64,000 bases of DNA. It comes from Thalassospira profundimaris. GTDB taxonomy: Bacteria > Pseudomonadota > Alphaproteobacteria > Rhodospirillales > Thalassospiraceae. A model generated the notes under the pieces. It saw only the letters and a program-made list of their open reading frames with translations, made no database searches and was not told the DNA's origin. The translations under genes were made by a program, and so were the position numbers. The first letter of the stretch is position 1. Each line of letters begins with the position of its first letter. Location: contig NZ_JPWI01000011.1 in the NCBI RefSeq assembly GCF_003326795.1, positions 104,932-168,931 on the forward strand, in the 5' to 3' direction. Positions 10,189-19,234 of the stretch are shown piece after piece.

Positions 10189-11091
10189 ATGTCAGTGCAA
10201 ACTGCATCAACACTTGGTGGTCTGATGGCTGAGGGCGTTGCAGCTCTTGATGCTGCGGGGATCGAGAATGCCCGGATGGATGCGCGCATTTTGCTTGCAC
10301 GTGCCGCCGGTGTTGATGGTGGTCGCATTTCGGCATGGCCCGAAGACGAAGTATCGGACTCAAAAGCCGCGATCTTTCGCGATATGATTGCGCGTCGCAT
10401 CGGTCATGAACCGGTCGGGCGGATTTTGGGTGAACGTGATTTCTGGCGGCATACCTTTAAACTCGCGCCTGATACACTTGAACCGCGGCCCGATAGCGAA
10501 ACGCTTGTCGAATGGGCAATTGATTTCCTTGAAGATAACGACGCGCCACGGATCGTTGATTTCGGGACCGGGACAGGATGTTTGTTGTTGTCCGCTATTG
10601 GTGATCTTCCCGGGGCAACCGGGATCGGGCTTGATATCAGCGAAGGGGCGGTTGCCTGTGCGCAGGAAAATGCCAAAGCCCTTGATCTGGACAGCCAGGT
10701 CGTATTTCGGGTCTCGGATTGGGATAGTGCCCTTGATGACTGCGAGCGCGCCGAGGGATTTGATCTTGTGATGTCCAATCCGCCCTATATCACACAGGCG
10801 GAAATGGAAACGCTGTCACCCGAAGTTCGGAAGTTTGATCCACGTCGCGCACTGACGGACGAAGGTGACGGATTGGCGGCCTATCGGGTGTTGTCACAGG
10901 TGGCATTCGATCTGGCCAGGCCCGGTGGATTTGTGATCTTCGAAATCGGACGCGGGCAGGAAAAAGACGTCGGCCAGCTGCTGGTCGAGGCCGGATTTGT
11001 TGGCGTCGAATATCGTGAAGACCTTGGCGGAATTGTTCGCTGCGTAGCAGCAAAGAAAACCCGTTGTTCCGTCGGGCGGTGCGTAATCTGA
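10189..11091 (+). CDS. prmC: Release factor glutamine N5-methyltransferase
   Basis: 300 residues. SAM-dependent methyltransferase that modifies the glutamine of the GGQ motif in RF1 and RF2. It has an N-terminal helical domain, the SAM-binding stretch IVDFGTGTGCLLL (near 123-135), and the catalytic NPPY at 197-200, whose residues hold the substrate glutamine. It follows prfA by 2 bases, the classic enzyme-substrate pairing. The C-terminus (about 282-300) is Cys/Arg-rich and slightly longer than usual. Confidence 0.95.
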   Translation: MSVQTASTLGGLMAEGVAALDAAGIENARMDARILLARAAGVDGGRISAWPEDEVSDSKAAIFRDMIARRIGHEPVGRILGERDFWRHTFKLAPDTLEPRPDSETLVEWAIDFLEDNDAPRIVDFGTGTGCLLLSAIGDLPGATGIGLDISEGAVACAQENAKALDLDSQVVFRVSDWDSALDDCERAEGFDLVMSNPPYITQAEMETLSPEVRKFDPRRALTDEGDGLAAYRVLSQVAFDLARPGGFVIFEIGRGQEKDVGQLLVEAGFVGVEYREDLGGIVRCVAAKKTRCSVGRCVI

Positions 11092-11382
11092 GTTTTGCGT
11101 CGCTGTGATGTAAAAAAAGCGATTGGCAATGAAAAAAACAGTTGGAATAACAGATCAAGCCATATAGGTTGGTTTTAACGGGCCGGGTGCCCGACGCGCT
11201 TATGAAAGCGCCGTGTTCCCCAGTAAACAGTCAACAATCTCCGTTCCTTTGATGGTTCTCGGCAGGTTTGTGTAGTTGCCGTTTGACCGGTGCTGTTTAG
11301 CGGGAAATATGTTTTTCAGACGGAGTGGTTCCGGGGCCGATGATGCCACCGGATTGTCCTTCAACACCAAAGTCATGTTGAT

Positions 11383-12180
11383 ATGAGAAATAACAATAAA
11401 CGTCCGCGCGGACGGCAACAGTCTAACAAACGTCCAGTTAATCCAAAATTCCAGAATTTTGACAGTAATGGACCGGATGGTCGTGTTCGCGGGAACGCGC
11501 AGCAGGTCTATGAAAAATACATTTCGCTCGCCAAGGATTGCACCGACGATCCTGTACTTGCGGAAAACTTCTATCAGCACGCTGAACATTACCACCGCAT
11601 TCTTCAGGCGGCTCAGGAATGGGAAAACCAGCGTCGCGAAGAGCGTGGCGGCGATAACCGCCCGCGCAATAACCGCGGAAACCGCGATGATCGTACAGAT
11701 GACCAGTCCGGTCAGAGTGACGATGCGCAGACTGAAAACACCGAGAGTGCAGACAACATGTCTGATGATAACGGTGTAGACCAGTCTGACGGCGAAACCA
11801 CGGCAAGCGAAAACACTGACACTGCATCCGCAGATGATGGTGAAGACAAGCCGAGACGCAACCCGCGTACACGCCGTACCGATGGTCGCGCAACCGGTCG
11901 TGGTCGCCCGCGCAAATCCGAAAGCGGTGATGCGGTTGCTGCCGACAGCACCCCGGCCCCGGCTCCGGCGGCAGATGCCGCTGGTGATGATGCACCTGCT
12001 GATGCCGACACGGCAGAGCAGGGTGACGACGGTGAAAAGAAACCGCGTCGCGCATCAAGTGCAACTTCGCGTACGCGTGGTCGTCATCCGACCGCACGCC
12101 GCGGACGCAGCCGTGCTGCCGGTCGTGATGATGAAGAAGCCGTTTCTTCGGACGAGGGATCGGAGCCGGTATCGGCCTGA
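11383..12180 (+). CDS. DUF4167 protein, RNA/DNA-binding-like, with disordered tail
   Basis: 265 residues. The first 85 or so form the conserved DUF4167 domain of alphaproteobacteria: a basic RNNNKRPRGRQQSN start, then VRGNAQQVYEKYISLAKDC and a helical NFYQHAEHYHRIL. The remainder alternates acidic Asp/Glu/Ser blocks with Arg-rich blocks and is predicted to be disordered. The strongly basic head suggests nucleic acid binding, but the function is not established. It lies downstream of prmC, a common location in this class, with 291 bases between. No good Shine-Dalgarno precedes the ATG at 11383. Confidence 0.85.
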   Translation: MRNNNKRPRGRQQSNKRPVNPKFQNFDSNGPDGRVRGNAQQVYEKYISLAKDCTDDPVLAENFYQHAEHYHRILQAAQEWENQRREERGGDNRPRNNRGNRDDRTDDQSGQSDDAQTENTESADNMSDDNGVDQSDGETTASENTDTASADDGEDKPRRNPRTRRTDGRATGRGRPRKSESGDAVAADSTPAPAPAADAAGDDAPADADTAEQGDDGEKKPRRASSATSRTRGRHPTARRGRSRAAGRDDEEAVSSDEGSEPVSA

Positions 12181-12210
12181 TCGCGTCATATCGCCCGTCT
12201 CAACATGACA

Positions 12211-12252
12211 AACACCTCTGCAGGTCAATGACTTGCAGGGGTGTTGTCGTTT
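12211..12252 (+). terminator. Terminator after the DUF4167 gene
   Basis: Long stem: AACACCTCTGCAGGTC (12211-12226) pairs with GACTTGCAGGGGTGTT (from 12230) with only two imperfect pairs and a 3-base loop. The T-tract is interrupted (TGTCGTTTC). Confidence 0.65.
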
Positions 12253-12398
12253 CAGGTGCATTTTGCCAGATCGACGGGCGGTTTTACCGGTCAAACCTGT
12301 AAAACAATAAAGCGGAATATAACGTGCAACCGCTGATTAATGTTGATATCAGTTTATGAAAATCACAAATAATTCCGTAAGGTTGTTGTCAGCTTGTC

Positions 12399-14036
12399 GT
12401 GTTTGATCATGACCATCGGAAAACGCGTTTAATCGGGGAGTTTTTGATGGGGGCTGGGCTATTTCGGGTCGTCATGGTGCTGTTATGGGCGCTGGGCGGG
12501 ATGATCATCGCTCTGGGACTGTTTAACGGCGACTATGAGTTAGCCCTGCTTGGGGGTGTTTGTTTCATTATCCCGATGTTCCTGCCACTGGTTATCATGG
12601 CGGTTAACCGGGCAAGTCACCCGTCGCCAAAGTCCAAGAAATCGCTTTCTCCGGCCCAGGCTGCTAAGATCAAGGCCGAGGGGCAATGGGCCAAGCGCGA
12701 AGACCTTACCGCGCGCAAACTTCTTGAAAACAACCCGCCTTTTGTTCTGGGGCGCTGGGGTGACGAGAAACGGTTGATTGGTGCAGCCGGTTTAAAGCGC
12801 GTTTTGACATTTTCAACCACACCCGATGAATATTACCGCGCATCGGCAGAACCCAATGCGCTTTTGCATACAGGCAATCTGTTTGTATATGAGCGTTTCG
12901 GCAGCATCTATCGCGCGACACATGATCGTCGCAGCAAGATGGGGCAAAAACTCATTGTGCTTGATCCTCATGGGCAAAGCGGGACGAAAACACACCAGTT
13001 CAATCCGTTCGATTTCATCCGCCAGCAGGGCGAGGGTATGATCACCGATACCGGATTGATCGCCGATACGCTTCTGGCGCCGATGTTTGTACAGGAACTT
13101 GATGAACAGGAAGTCAGGATTGCCCGCACCCTGTTGCAGGGCTTTATCGTCTATACGATCCAGAAAAGCCTGAAAGAAGACCGCAATCTGGGCGAGGTGC
13201 GCCGGAACCTGATCATGCCATCGCACCGGTTCTATAAAATTCTTGAAGAACTGATGGGGATTGATTCCGCAGATGGCCGGATATCCGAGGTCGCGCTTAA
13301 TATTCTTGATATGACCGAAGACCAGCGGATGAAAATCATCGAGGCGTGCCGGAATGCAACTGCCGAGTTTGATCATCCGCAAATCTCCCGACTGCTCAGT
13401 GCCAGCAGCTTTACAACAGAAGACATCACTTCCGGTGCTGTATCAATCTATGTGATCGGGCAATTGGGCGGGGAAAACCCGGACGTGCAGCCATCCTTTA
13501 GCCGTGTAATGCTCGCGGGGTTGATGAATATGATCAATCAGCGGGGATGGAAATCCGGTGACCCGGAGTTCCTTGTCCTGCTTGACGGGGTTGAGCGGGT
13601 TGGCCGTATGCCGTTGTTCGAACGCCTTCTGGGGGGCGGATATGGTGATGGAATGGTTGTCTGGCCGGGCTTTAGCGGTGTCAGCGGCCTGATGGATGTG
13701 TGTCTGAACTGGGAGAATGTTGTTGGGCGGGTTGACGCCATTTCGGTGCTGAGTCAGGAAGGGGCCTTTAACCTTGATTGGGTTTCCGGTCTGACGGCGA
13801 TGTCGCGCTTTGATGATACCGGTGGCGGGGCCGATACGACGCGTCCTGTTCATCTGCGTCCACAGGATAATCAACCCATTCTGAAATCTGCCGAGGTCGC
13901 GCGTTTCCCCAAGGAAGAACAGATTTTATTCCGTAAGGGATGCCCGCCCATTCGTGCCTATCGGATTGACTGGTATCATGATGACATGTTTGCCGGGCTG
14001 GCGGTACATGCACCAACCTTCGATGCGGATAACTGA
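12399..14036 (+). CDS. Orphan VirD4/TraG-like protein lacking Walker motifs
   Basis: 545 residues. Two N-terminal transmembrane segments (about 22-42 and 48-69) precede a soluble domain that follows the VirD4/TraG coupling-protein pattern. LIVLDPHG (186-192) and HQFNPFDFI match the family's LDP..FNPLDLI, LLDGVERVGRMPLFERLLGGGYG (from 394) aligns with its Walker B helix region, and KGCPPIRAYRIDWY (513-526) matches the conserved C-terminal KGxxPIRAxKIxYY. The P-loop expected near 125-145 is absent (no GxxxxGK[ST]), and the Walker B acidic pair reads Asp396-Gly397. It therefore looks like a pseudo-ATPase. No relaxase or secretion genes are nearby and it appears monocistronic. The role is unknown. 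Confidence 0.75.
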   Translation: MFDHDHRKTRLIGEFLMGAGLFRVVMVLLWALGGMIIALGLFNGDYELALLGGVCFIIPMFLPLVIMAVNRASHPSPKSKKSLSPAQAAKIKAEGQWAKREDLTARKLLENNPPFVLGRWGDEKRLIGAAGLKRVLTFSTTPDEYYRASAEPNALLHTGNLFVYERFGSIYRATHDRRSKMGQKLIVLDPHGQSGTKTHQFNPFDFIRQQGEGMITDTGLIADTLLAPMFVQELDEQEVRIARTLLQGFIVYTIQKSLKEDRNLGEVRRNLIMPSHRFYKILEELMGIDSADGRISEVALNILDMTEDQRMKIIEACRNATAEFDHPQISRLLSASSFTTEDITSGAVSIYVIGQLGGENPDVQPSFSRVMLAGLMNMINQRGWKSGDPEFLVLLDGVERVGRMPLFERLLGGGYGDGMVVWPGFSGVSGLMDVCLNWENVVGRVDAISVLSQEGAFNLDWVSGLTAMSRFDDTGGGADTTRPVHLRPQDNQPILKSAEVARFPKEEQILFRKGCPPIRAYRIDWYHDDMFAGLAVHAPTFDADN

Positions 14037-14059
14037 TTTCGAGCAGACCTAAAGATCAT

Positions 14060-14099
14060 CTTGCCGGATATGCCCCGTCGAGGGGCGTGACCCGGCAAG
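14060..14099. terminator. Bidirectional hairpin between convergent genes
   Basis: CTTGCCGG (14060-14067) pairs with CCGGCAAG (14092-14099), with an inner GCCCC/GGGGC arm. It sits between two converging genes; T-tracts are poor on both sides. Confidence 0.5.
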
Positions 14100-14124
14100 C
14101 ATGATGTCAATATGGTCAAGCGGC

Positions 14125-14889
14125 TCAGTCGATGGTGATTATGTTGCCAGGTGTCAGGGTAACGTCTTCCAGGGCTTCGACATAAACGCCCATATGCAGA
14201 TGGTTCACACCTTTACGCAGCATCAGCGGGACATTGATGTCGGAAACTGCTGTGTCGGGATTGACGCTTGTAGCCTTGCATCGCGTGATCGGATGAATGA
14301 AGCGGAAGGACGCGCCATTGATCTTGATGATCTGGCCTTCTTCCCACTCCAGTTCTTTCCATGGGTCAAGCCCGTCAATCAGAAGGTTGCCACGAAACCG
14401 CATCGGATCGACATCTGCCTGCACGATGCGGGTACCGAAATCACGGATCGATGCAAGATTGAGGATCGAAATATAGGGTTCCTTCATGTCACCGAACTGG
14501 GTGTCGGGCGCTGAATAGATTTTCGGGGTGCCCGCGACGTCATTTTTCAGGAACGCCTTGAGGAAATCCTCAATCACGGTGCGTCCCATGGTATCATCAA
14601 GCTTGCCCTTGCAGATCGCACGGCCATTGCGAAGAATGGTCAGGGTGCAGGTGCGTTCATCATATTCGGTGCCAAGCTCGGTAAGCTTGGGCGTATTGAC
14701 CAGCTGCAGGAAGTTGCTTTTGCGGGCCCATTCCTGCACGCCGTCCTGCCCCAGAGATGACTGGGTGCCAATGACGAACCGACGGTCATCGGTAATCATT
14801 TTATGAGCCGTAATTGTTGCGCTTGGCATATCAATGCCGCGCAGTCCCTTTACCGGGTAACGTTTGATGGCTTTGAGCTCGACCGTCAT
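14125..14889 (-). CDS. MOSC domain protein with N-terminal beta barrel
   Basis: 254 residues from the ATG at 14889, which has AGGA 9 bases upstream; an ATG 30 bases further up lacks this. The N-terminal MOSC_N barrel starts VELKAIKRYPVKGLRGI, and the MOSC core holds the conserved Cys in FIHPITRCKATSVNP near 200. MOSC proteins carry molybdenum cofactor or bind related sulfur ligands; relatives include YcbX and mARC, which reduce N-hydroxylated compounds. No redox partner domain (such as 2Fe-2S) is fused. Substrate unknown. Confidence 0.85.
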   Translation of the reverse strand: MTVELKAIKRYPVKGLRGIDMPSATITAHKMITDDRRFVIGTQSSLGQDGVQEWARKSNFLQLVNTPKLTELGTEYDERTCTLTILRNGRAICKGKLDDTMGRTVIEDFLKAFLKNDVAGTPKIYSAPDTQFGDMKEPYISILNLASIRDFGTRIVQADVDPMRFRGNLLIDGLDPWKELEWEEGQIIKINGASFRFIHPITRCKATSVNPDTAVSDINVPLMLRKGVNHLHMGVYVEALEDVTLTPGNIITID

Positions 14890-15243
14890 GTTCTTTGTTC
14901 CTGTCTGGCGCTTTGACATGCGGGTAAGTCGGGGGCGTGATGCATGCCATAAACGGTGACGTTAATTCGTTGTTTTGCCAAGAGCAACCCCGGACAATCA
15001 TGTATCTTTCAGGGTGGTTCGATGATTGCTGGAATAATGTCAGATTTCAGTGCTGCGGCGCACAATTAATTCTTGCAACTTTTGTAGGGGTATATGGTTG
15101 CAAACGTGCAAGGGTGATACATATCAATGTTGTCGCTGTTGAAATAATCTATAATTTTAGAATTCGGCAATGACGCCAAGGCCGTGGATGCTTCCAAGAA
15201 GGTCCACATCGTTTAAATACTGTTGGCTCAAGGAGTGACAGGA
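14890..15243. other. Intergenic region between the MOSC gene and clpB
   Basis: 354 bases between divergent genes, AT-rich on the clpB side. No convincing gene is seen. It holds a possible heat-shock-type promoter and an inverted repeat near 15072-15103. Short open frames here lack a ribosome binding site and family resemblance. Confidence 0.6.
15072..15103 (+). promoter_or_regulatory. Possible RpoH-type promoter overlapping an inverted repeat, upstream of clpB
   Basis: CTTGCAAC (15072-15079) resembles the CTTG -35 element of sigma-32 promoters, and TATATGG follows about 11 bases later, a partial match to its -10. CTTGCAAC also forms an inverted repeat with GTTGCAA (15097-15103). The match is incomplete; the call rests mostly on clpB being a heat-shock gene. 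Confidence 0.3.
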
Positions 15244-17835
15244 ATGGAATTTGAAAAGTTTACGGACCGGTCCAAAGGGTTTTTGCAGTCCGCGCAATCG
15301 CTTGCGCTGCGCGAAAATCATCAGCAATTTGTCCCGATCCATCTTCTGAAAGTGCTGCTTGATGACGAAGAAGGTCTGGCAGCCAATCTGATCAAGGCAG
15401 CCGGCGGCAAGCCCAAGCTTGCCCAGGAGCGTTGCGCACAGGAACTGGCGAAATTGCCAAAGGTTTCCGGTGGCAATGGTCAGATTTATCTCTCGTCGGA
15501 ATTTGCCCGACTGATTGATCAGGCTCAGGAAGTCGCCAAAAAAGCCGGTGACAGTTATGTCTCGGCTGAACGGCTGCTGCTGACCATTGCCCTTGATCCG
15601 AAATCAACCGCGGGCAAGGTTCTGGCTGATGCCGGTGTCACGGCGCAAAGCCTTAATGGGGCGATCAATGACATTCGCAAGGGCCGGACAGCTGATAGTG
15701 CCGGTGCGGAAAGCCAATATGACGCGCTTAAGAAATATGCCCGTGACCTGACCGAGGCCGCGCGTGAAGGCAAACTTGATCCGGTGATTGGCCGTGACGA
15801 GGAAATCCGTCGCGCGATTCAGGTCCTGTCGCGCCGGACCAAGAACAACCCGGTGATGATCGGTGAACCCGGCGTTGGTAAAACCGCCATTGCCGAAGGT
15901 CTGGCATTGCGCATCGTCAAGGGTGACGTACCCGAAACGCTCAAGGACAAGAAACTTTTGTCGCTTGACCTTGGTGCGCTGATTGCCGGTGCCAAGTTCC
16001 GTGGCGAGTTTGAAGAACGTCTTAAAGCCGTTCTGAGCGAAATTGAATCCGAAGCAGGTCAGGTCATTCTGTTCATTGACGAGCTGCATACGCTTGTGGG
16101 GGCCGGCAAGGCCGAAGGGTCGATGGATGCATCAAACCTTCTTAAACCGGCACTGGCACGAGGCGAGCTGCATTGCGTCGGTGCGACCACTTTGGACGAA
16201 TATCGTCAGCATATCGAAAAGGATGCGGCACTGGCCCGGCGTTTCCAGCCGGTCTTTGTCTCGGAACCGTCGGTAAGCGACACGGTATCGATCCTGCGCG
16301 GGATCAAGGACAAATACGAACTTCATCACGGGGTTCGCATTGCCGATGCGGCACTGGTGGCCGCAGCAACGCTTTCAAACCGCTACATCACGGATCGCTT
16401 CCTTCCTGACAAGGCGATTGACCTGATGGATGAGGCATCATCGCGTCTGCGGATGGAACTTGATTCCAAACCCGAAGAAATTGATGAACTTGATCGCCGG
16501 ATCATCCAGCTCAAGATTGAACGCGAAGCACTGAAGAAAGAAGACGACAGTGCGTCGAAAGATCGTCTTGGCCGTCTGGAAAAGGAACTGACCGAGCTTG
16601 AAGGCAAATCGACCCTTCTGACCGCGAAATGGGAAGCGCAAAAAACCGAACTGGCGGCATCAACCCAGATCAAGGAACAGCTTGATCAGGCACGCAGCGA
16701 ACTTGAACGCGCCATGCGTGATGGCAAGCTCGAACGCGCCGGTCAGCTTCAGTATGAAGAAATCCCGGCTCTTGAGCGCCTGCTTGAAAAGGCCGAGGAA
16801 GATCAGGCTGACGGCATGAAGGAAGAGGCGGTTACGGAAAAGCACATCGCATCCATCGTGTCGCGCTGGACGGGTATCCCGGTCGACAAGATGCTTGAAG
16901 GTGAACGCGAAAAGCTTCTGGAAATGGAAGACACCCTGCGCAAGCGGGTTGTCGGACAGGATGAAGCTGTTCGTTCGATCTCGAACGCGGTTCGTCGTGC
17001 CCGTGCGGGGCTTCAGGATCCAAACCGACCGATTGGTTCGTTCCTGTTTCTTGGTCCGACTGGCGTTGGCAAGACCGAGCTTACAAAGGCGCTTGCACAG
17101 TTCCTGTTTGATGATGAACAGGCCATGGTGCGGATTGATATGTCCGAATTCATGGAGAAACATGCAGTCGCCCGTCTGATCGGTGCGCCTCCGGGATATG
17201 TCGGCTATGAAGAAGGTGGTTCGCTGACCGAGGCAGTTCGTCGTCGTCCATATCAGGTTGTGCTGTTTGACGAAGTCGAAAAGGCACACCCGGATGTGTT
17301 CAACGTCCTGCTTCAGGTTCTTGATGAAGGTCGTCTGACCGACGGACAGGGCCGGGTTGTCGATTTCCGCAATACCCTGATCATTCTGACCTCCAACTTG
17401 GGCGGCGAGATTCTTGCCAATCAGCAGCCGGGGCATGACAGCGGCGAAGTCCGCAATCAGGTCATGGAAATCGTCCGGGCATCATTCCGTCCGGAATTCC
17501 TGAACCGTCTGGACGAAACCATTCTGTTCCATCGTCTGGCCCGTGAGCAGATGGGCAAGATTGTGGATATTCAGCTGGGCCGTCTTGAGAAGCTTCTGTT
17601 TGATCGCAAGATCGAGCTCAAGCTTGATGATGCCGCCAAGGACTGGCTGGCCGAAAAGGGTTATGATCCGGTCTATGGGGCGCGTCCGCTCAAACGCGTT
17701 ATTCAACGCTACCTGCAGAACCCGCTGGCAATGCAGATCCTTGAAGGCGGGATCAAGGACGGGGATACCGTTCCGGTCTCGACAGAGGGAAATGATCTTT
17801 TGCTGAATGGCAAAAAGGTCGAGATTGTCGATTAA
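15244..17835 (+). CDS. clpB: ATP-dependent chaperone ClpB
   Basis: 863 residues from the ATG at 15244, with AGGAG 8 bases before. ClpB is a hexameric disaggregase that works with DnaK to rescue heat-aggregated proteins. Two N-terminal Clp repeats (about 1-145) precede AAA+ domain 1 with Walker A GEPGVGKT (207-214), a long coiled-coil middle domain (about 405-530, rich in Glu/Lys/Leu), and AAA+ domain 2 with GPTGVGKT (604-611) and the C-terminal D2-small domain. The middle domain marks ClpB rather than ClpA or ClpC. It is monocistronic, with a strong terminator after it. Confidence 0.97.
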   Translation: MEFEKFTDRSKGFLQSAQSLALRENHQQFVPIHLLKVLLDDEEGLAANLIKAAGGKPKLAQERCAQELAKLPKVSGGNGQIYLSSEFARLIDQAQEVAKKAGDSYVSAERLLLTIALDPKSTAGKVLADAGVTAQSLNGAINDIRKGRTADSAGAESQYDALKKYARDLTEAAREGKLDPVIGRDEEIRRAIQVLSRRTKNNPVMIGEPGVGKTAIAEGLALRIVKGDVPETLKDKKLLSLDLGALIAGAKFRGEFEERLKAVLSEIESEAGQVILFIDELHTLVGAGKAEGSMDASNLLKPALARGELHCVGATTLDEYRQHIEKDAALARRFQPVFVSEPSVSDTVSILRGIKDKYELHHGVRIADAALVAAATLSNRYITDRFLPDKAIDLMDEASSRLRMELDSKPEEIDELDRRIIQLKIEREALKKEDDSASKDRLGRLEKELTELEGKSTLLTAKWEAQKTELAASTQIKEQLDQARSELERAMRDGKLERAGQLQYEEIPALERLLEKAEEDQADGMKEEAVTEKHIASIVSRWTGIPVDKMLEGEREKLLEMEDTLRKRVVGQDEAVRSISNAVRRARAGLQDPNRPIGSFLFLGPTGVGKTELTKALAQFLFDDEQAMVRIDMSEFMEKHAVARLIGAPPGYVGYEEGGSLTEAVRRRPYQVVLFDEVEKAHPDVFNVLLQVLDEGRLTDGQGRVVDFRNTLIILTSNLGGEILANQQPGHDSGEVRNQVMEIVRASFRPEFLNRLDETILFHRLAREQMGKIVDIQLGRLEKLLFDRKIELKLDDAAKDWLAEKGYDPVYGARPLKRVIQRYLQNPLAMQILEGGIKDGDTVPVSTEGNDLLLNGKKVEIVD

Positions 17836-17866
17836 AAATCGAAAGCATCACAATAGCCAAAACGAG

Positions 17867-17897
17867 AACCCCGGTTGAGAAAACCGGGGTTTTCTTT
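17867..17897 (+). terminator. clpB terminator
   Basis: AACCCCGGTT / AACCGGGGTT stem with a short loop, followed by TTCTTTT, 32 bases after the stop. Confidence 0.85.
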
Positions 17898-18047
17898 TGC
17901 ATTGTCCCGGGCTGCCGGAATTCGGACATTTTGATGAAATTCACGCTGGTCGCTGGATTGCTGACTGGATCATGGATATGTAATATTCTCTGGGTTGAAT
18001 TTATCTTATCGTATATTTGTTTTGGTTGTGCAGTGAGAGGGACAGAT

Positions 18048-19112
18048 ATGGCGATGAAAGTCGGAAATGTGGAATTCTACAATGGCCCTCATACGCTGGG
18101 TGCGCCGGACAATCTGGAAGATGTCATTGTCGAATTCATCAATGGAGCGACAAAACGTCTGGAAATCGCCGTCCAGGAACTTGAAAGTCGGCCTATTGCC
18201 GAGGCGATCATTAGAGCGCGACAAAATCGGGTTCGGGTAAAACTGGTTGTTGAGCAAAGCTATCTGCGCAGCTCGACGATCAAGCCCGAGCCATTTGAAC
18301 CTGGCGGAAAGAATGAGCCGAACCGTGTCATTCACGATGCAATATTACGGTCAAATATCGACGTAAAGGTTGACTTCAATTCCAGCATTTTTCATCAAAA
18401 ATTTATCATTCGTGATGGCCAATCTGTTTTGACCGGCAGTACGAATTTTACACCGACAGGAACGCACAAGAACCTTAATCATGTTGTGATCCTGCATGAC
18501 AAGAAAATCGCTTCAACCTATGCCCGGGAATTTCGGGAAATTCAGCAAGGGCATTTTGGCAAGCGGAATGAAGGGCATGACGCCAAGCCAACCTATGAAA
18601 CTGTTTCAGGCATTCCGATAAAGATCGCCTTCGCACCGGACCACAATCCGGAAATGGAAATCATGAAACAGATGATGAAGGCACGATCACGGATCGATTT
18701 TGCCATTTTCACGTTTTCGAAATCATCGGGTATTGATGACACGATGCTGCGTCTCATTGAGATGGGGATGCCGATCCGCGGTGCGCTTGATTACAGTCAG
18801 GGGGTGAATGCCTGGGCACCAACAAAGGATCTGGTCGCCGCAGGTGGTGACTTATATGGCGTAAAAAAAAGCAGTACACTCGGCAAGCTGCATCACAAGC
18901 TGATGGTGCTTGATGATCAGGTCGTGATTGCCGGTTCCTTTAATTACACCGGTCCAGCCAACCAGCTGAATGATGAAAACATTATCGTCATTGGTGCATT
19001 TGACCCGCAATCGGATGCGCAACGTGAAGCGCAGTCCCAAATAGCGCTATTCGCAAGGCGCGAAATTGACCGGATAATTGCAGAACATGGAACCGCCTTG
19101 TCTGACGGCTAA
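18048..19112 (+). CDS. Phospholipase D-like / HKD-family protein
   Basis: 354 residues. Two HxKxxxxD motifs are intact: H116-K118-D123 (HQKFIIRD, followed by GSTNFT) and H282-K284-D289 (HHKLMVLD, followed by GSFNYT). They define the PLD superfamily, which includes nucleases, phospholipases and transphosphatidylases. The compact single-chain form and GSxNxT follow-ups resemble PLD-type nucleases more than cardiolipin synthases. The ATG at 18048 has GAGAGGGA just upstream. An in-frame extension from 17931 would add a hydrophobic N-terminus, so export cannot be excluded. No partner gene is adjacent. Confidence 0.8.
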   Translation: MAMKVGNVEFYNGPHTLGAPDNLEDVIVEFINGATKRLEIAVQELESRPIAEAIIRARQNRVRVKLVVEQSYLRSSTIKPEPFEPGGKNEPNRVIHDAILRSNIDVKVDFNSSIFHQKFIIRDGQSVLTGSTNFTPTGTHKNLNHVVILHDKKIASTYAREFREIQQGHFGKRNEGHDAKPTYETVSGIPIKIAFAPDHNPEMEIMKQMMKARSRIDFAIFTFSKSSGIDDTMLRLIEMGMPIRGALDYSQGVNAWAPTKDLVAAGGDLYGVKKSSTLGKLHHKLMVLDDQVVIAGSFNYTGPANQLNDENIIVIGAFDPQSDAQREAQSQIALFARREIDRIIAEHGTALSDG

Positions 19113-19234
19113 AACATCAGAGATGCGATTTTTCTGACGGGAAATGATTTTCAGGGACATTGGTTGTCTTGTTCAAGTCACTATTTGTTGTCACCATCTG
19201 GTTTCTTGAGGGTAACACAGGTTGGGACGAACGA

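Noticed and set aside
12399..14036. Remnant of an integrated conjugative element
   Set aside because: Only one gene has conjugation-like features; no relaxase, mating-pair genes, integrase, attachment repeats or tRNA border are present, and the reading frame is intact.
14937..15173. 78-codon open frame upstream of clpB
   Set aside because: No ribosome binding site, no recognisable family, and it lies in the AT-rich promoter region of clpB.
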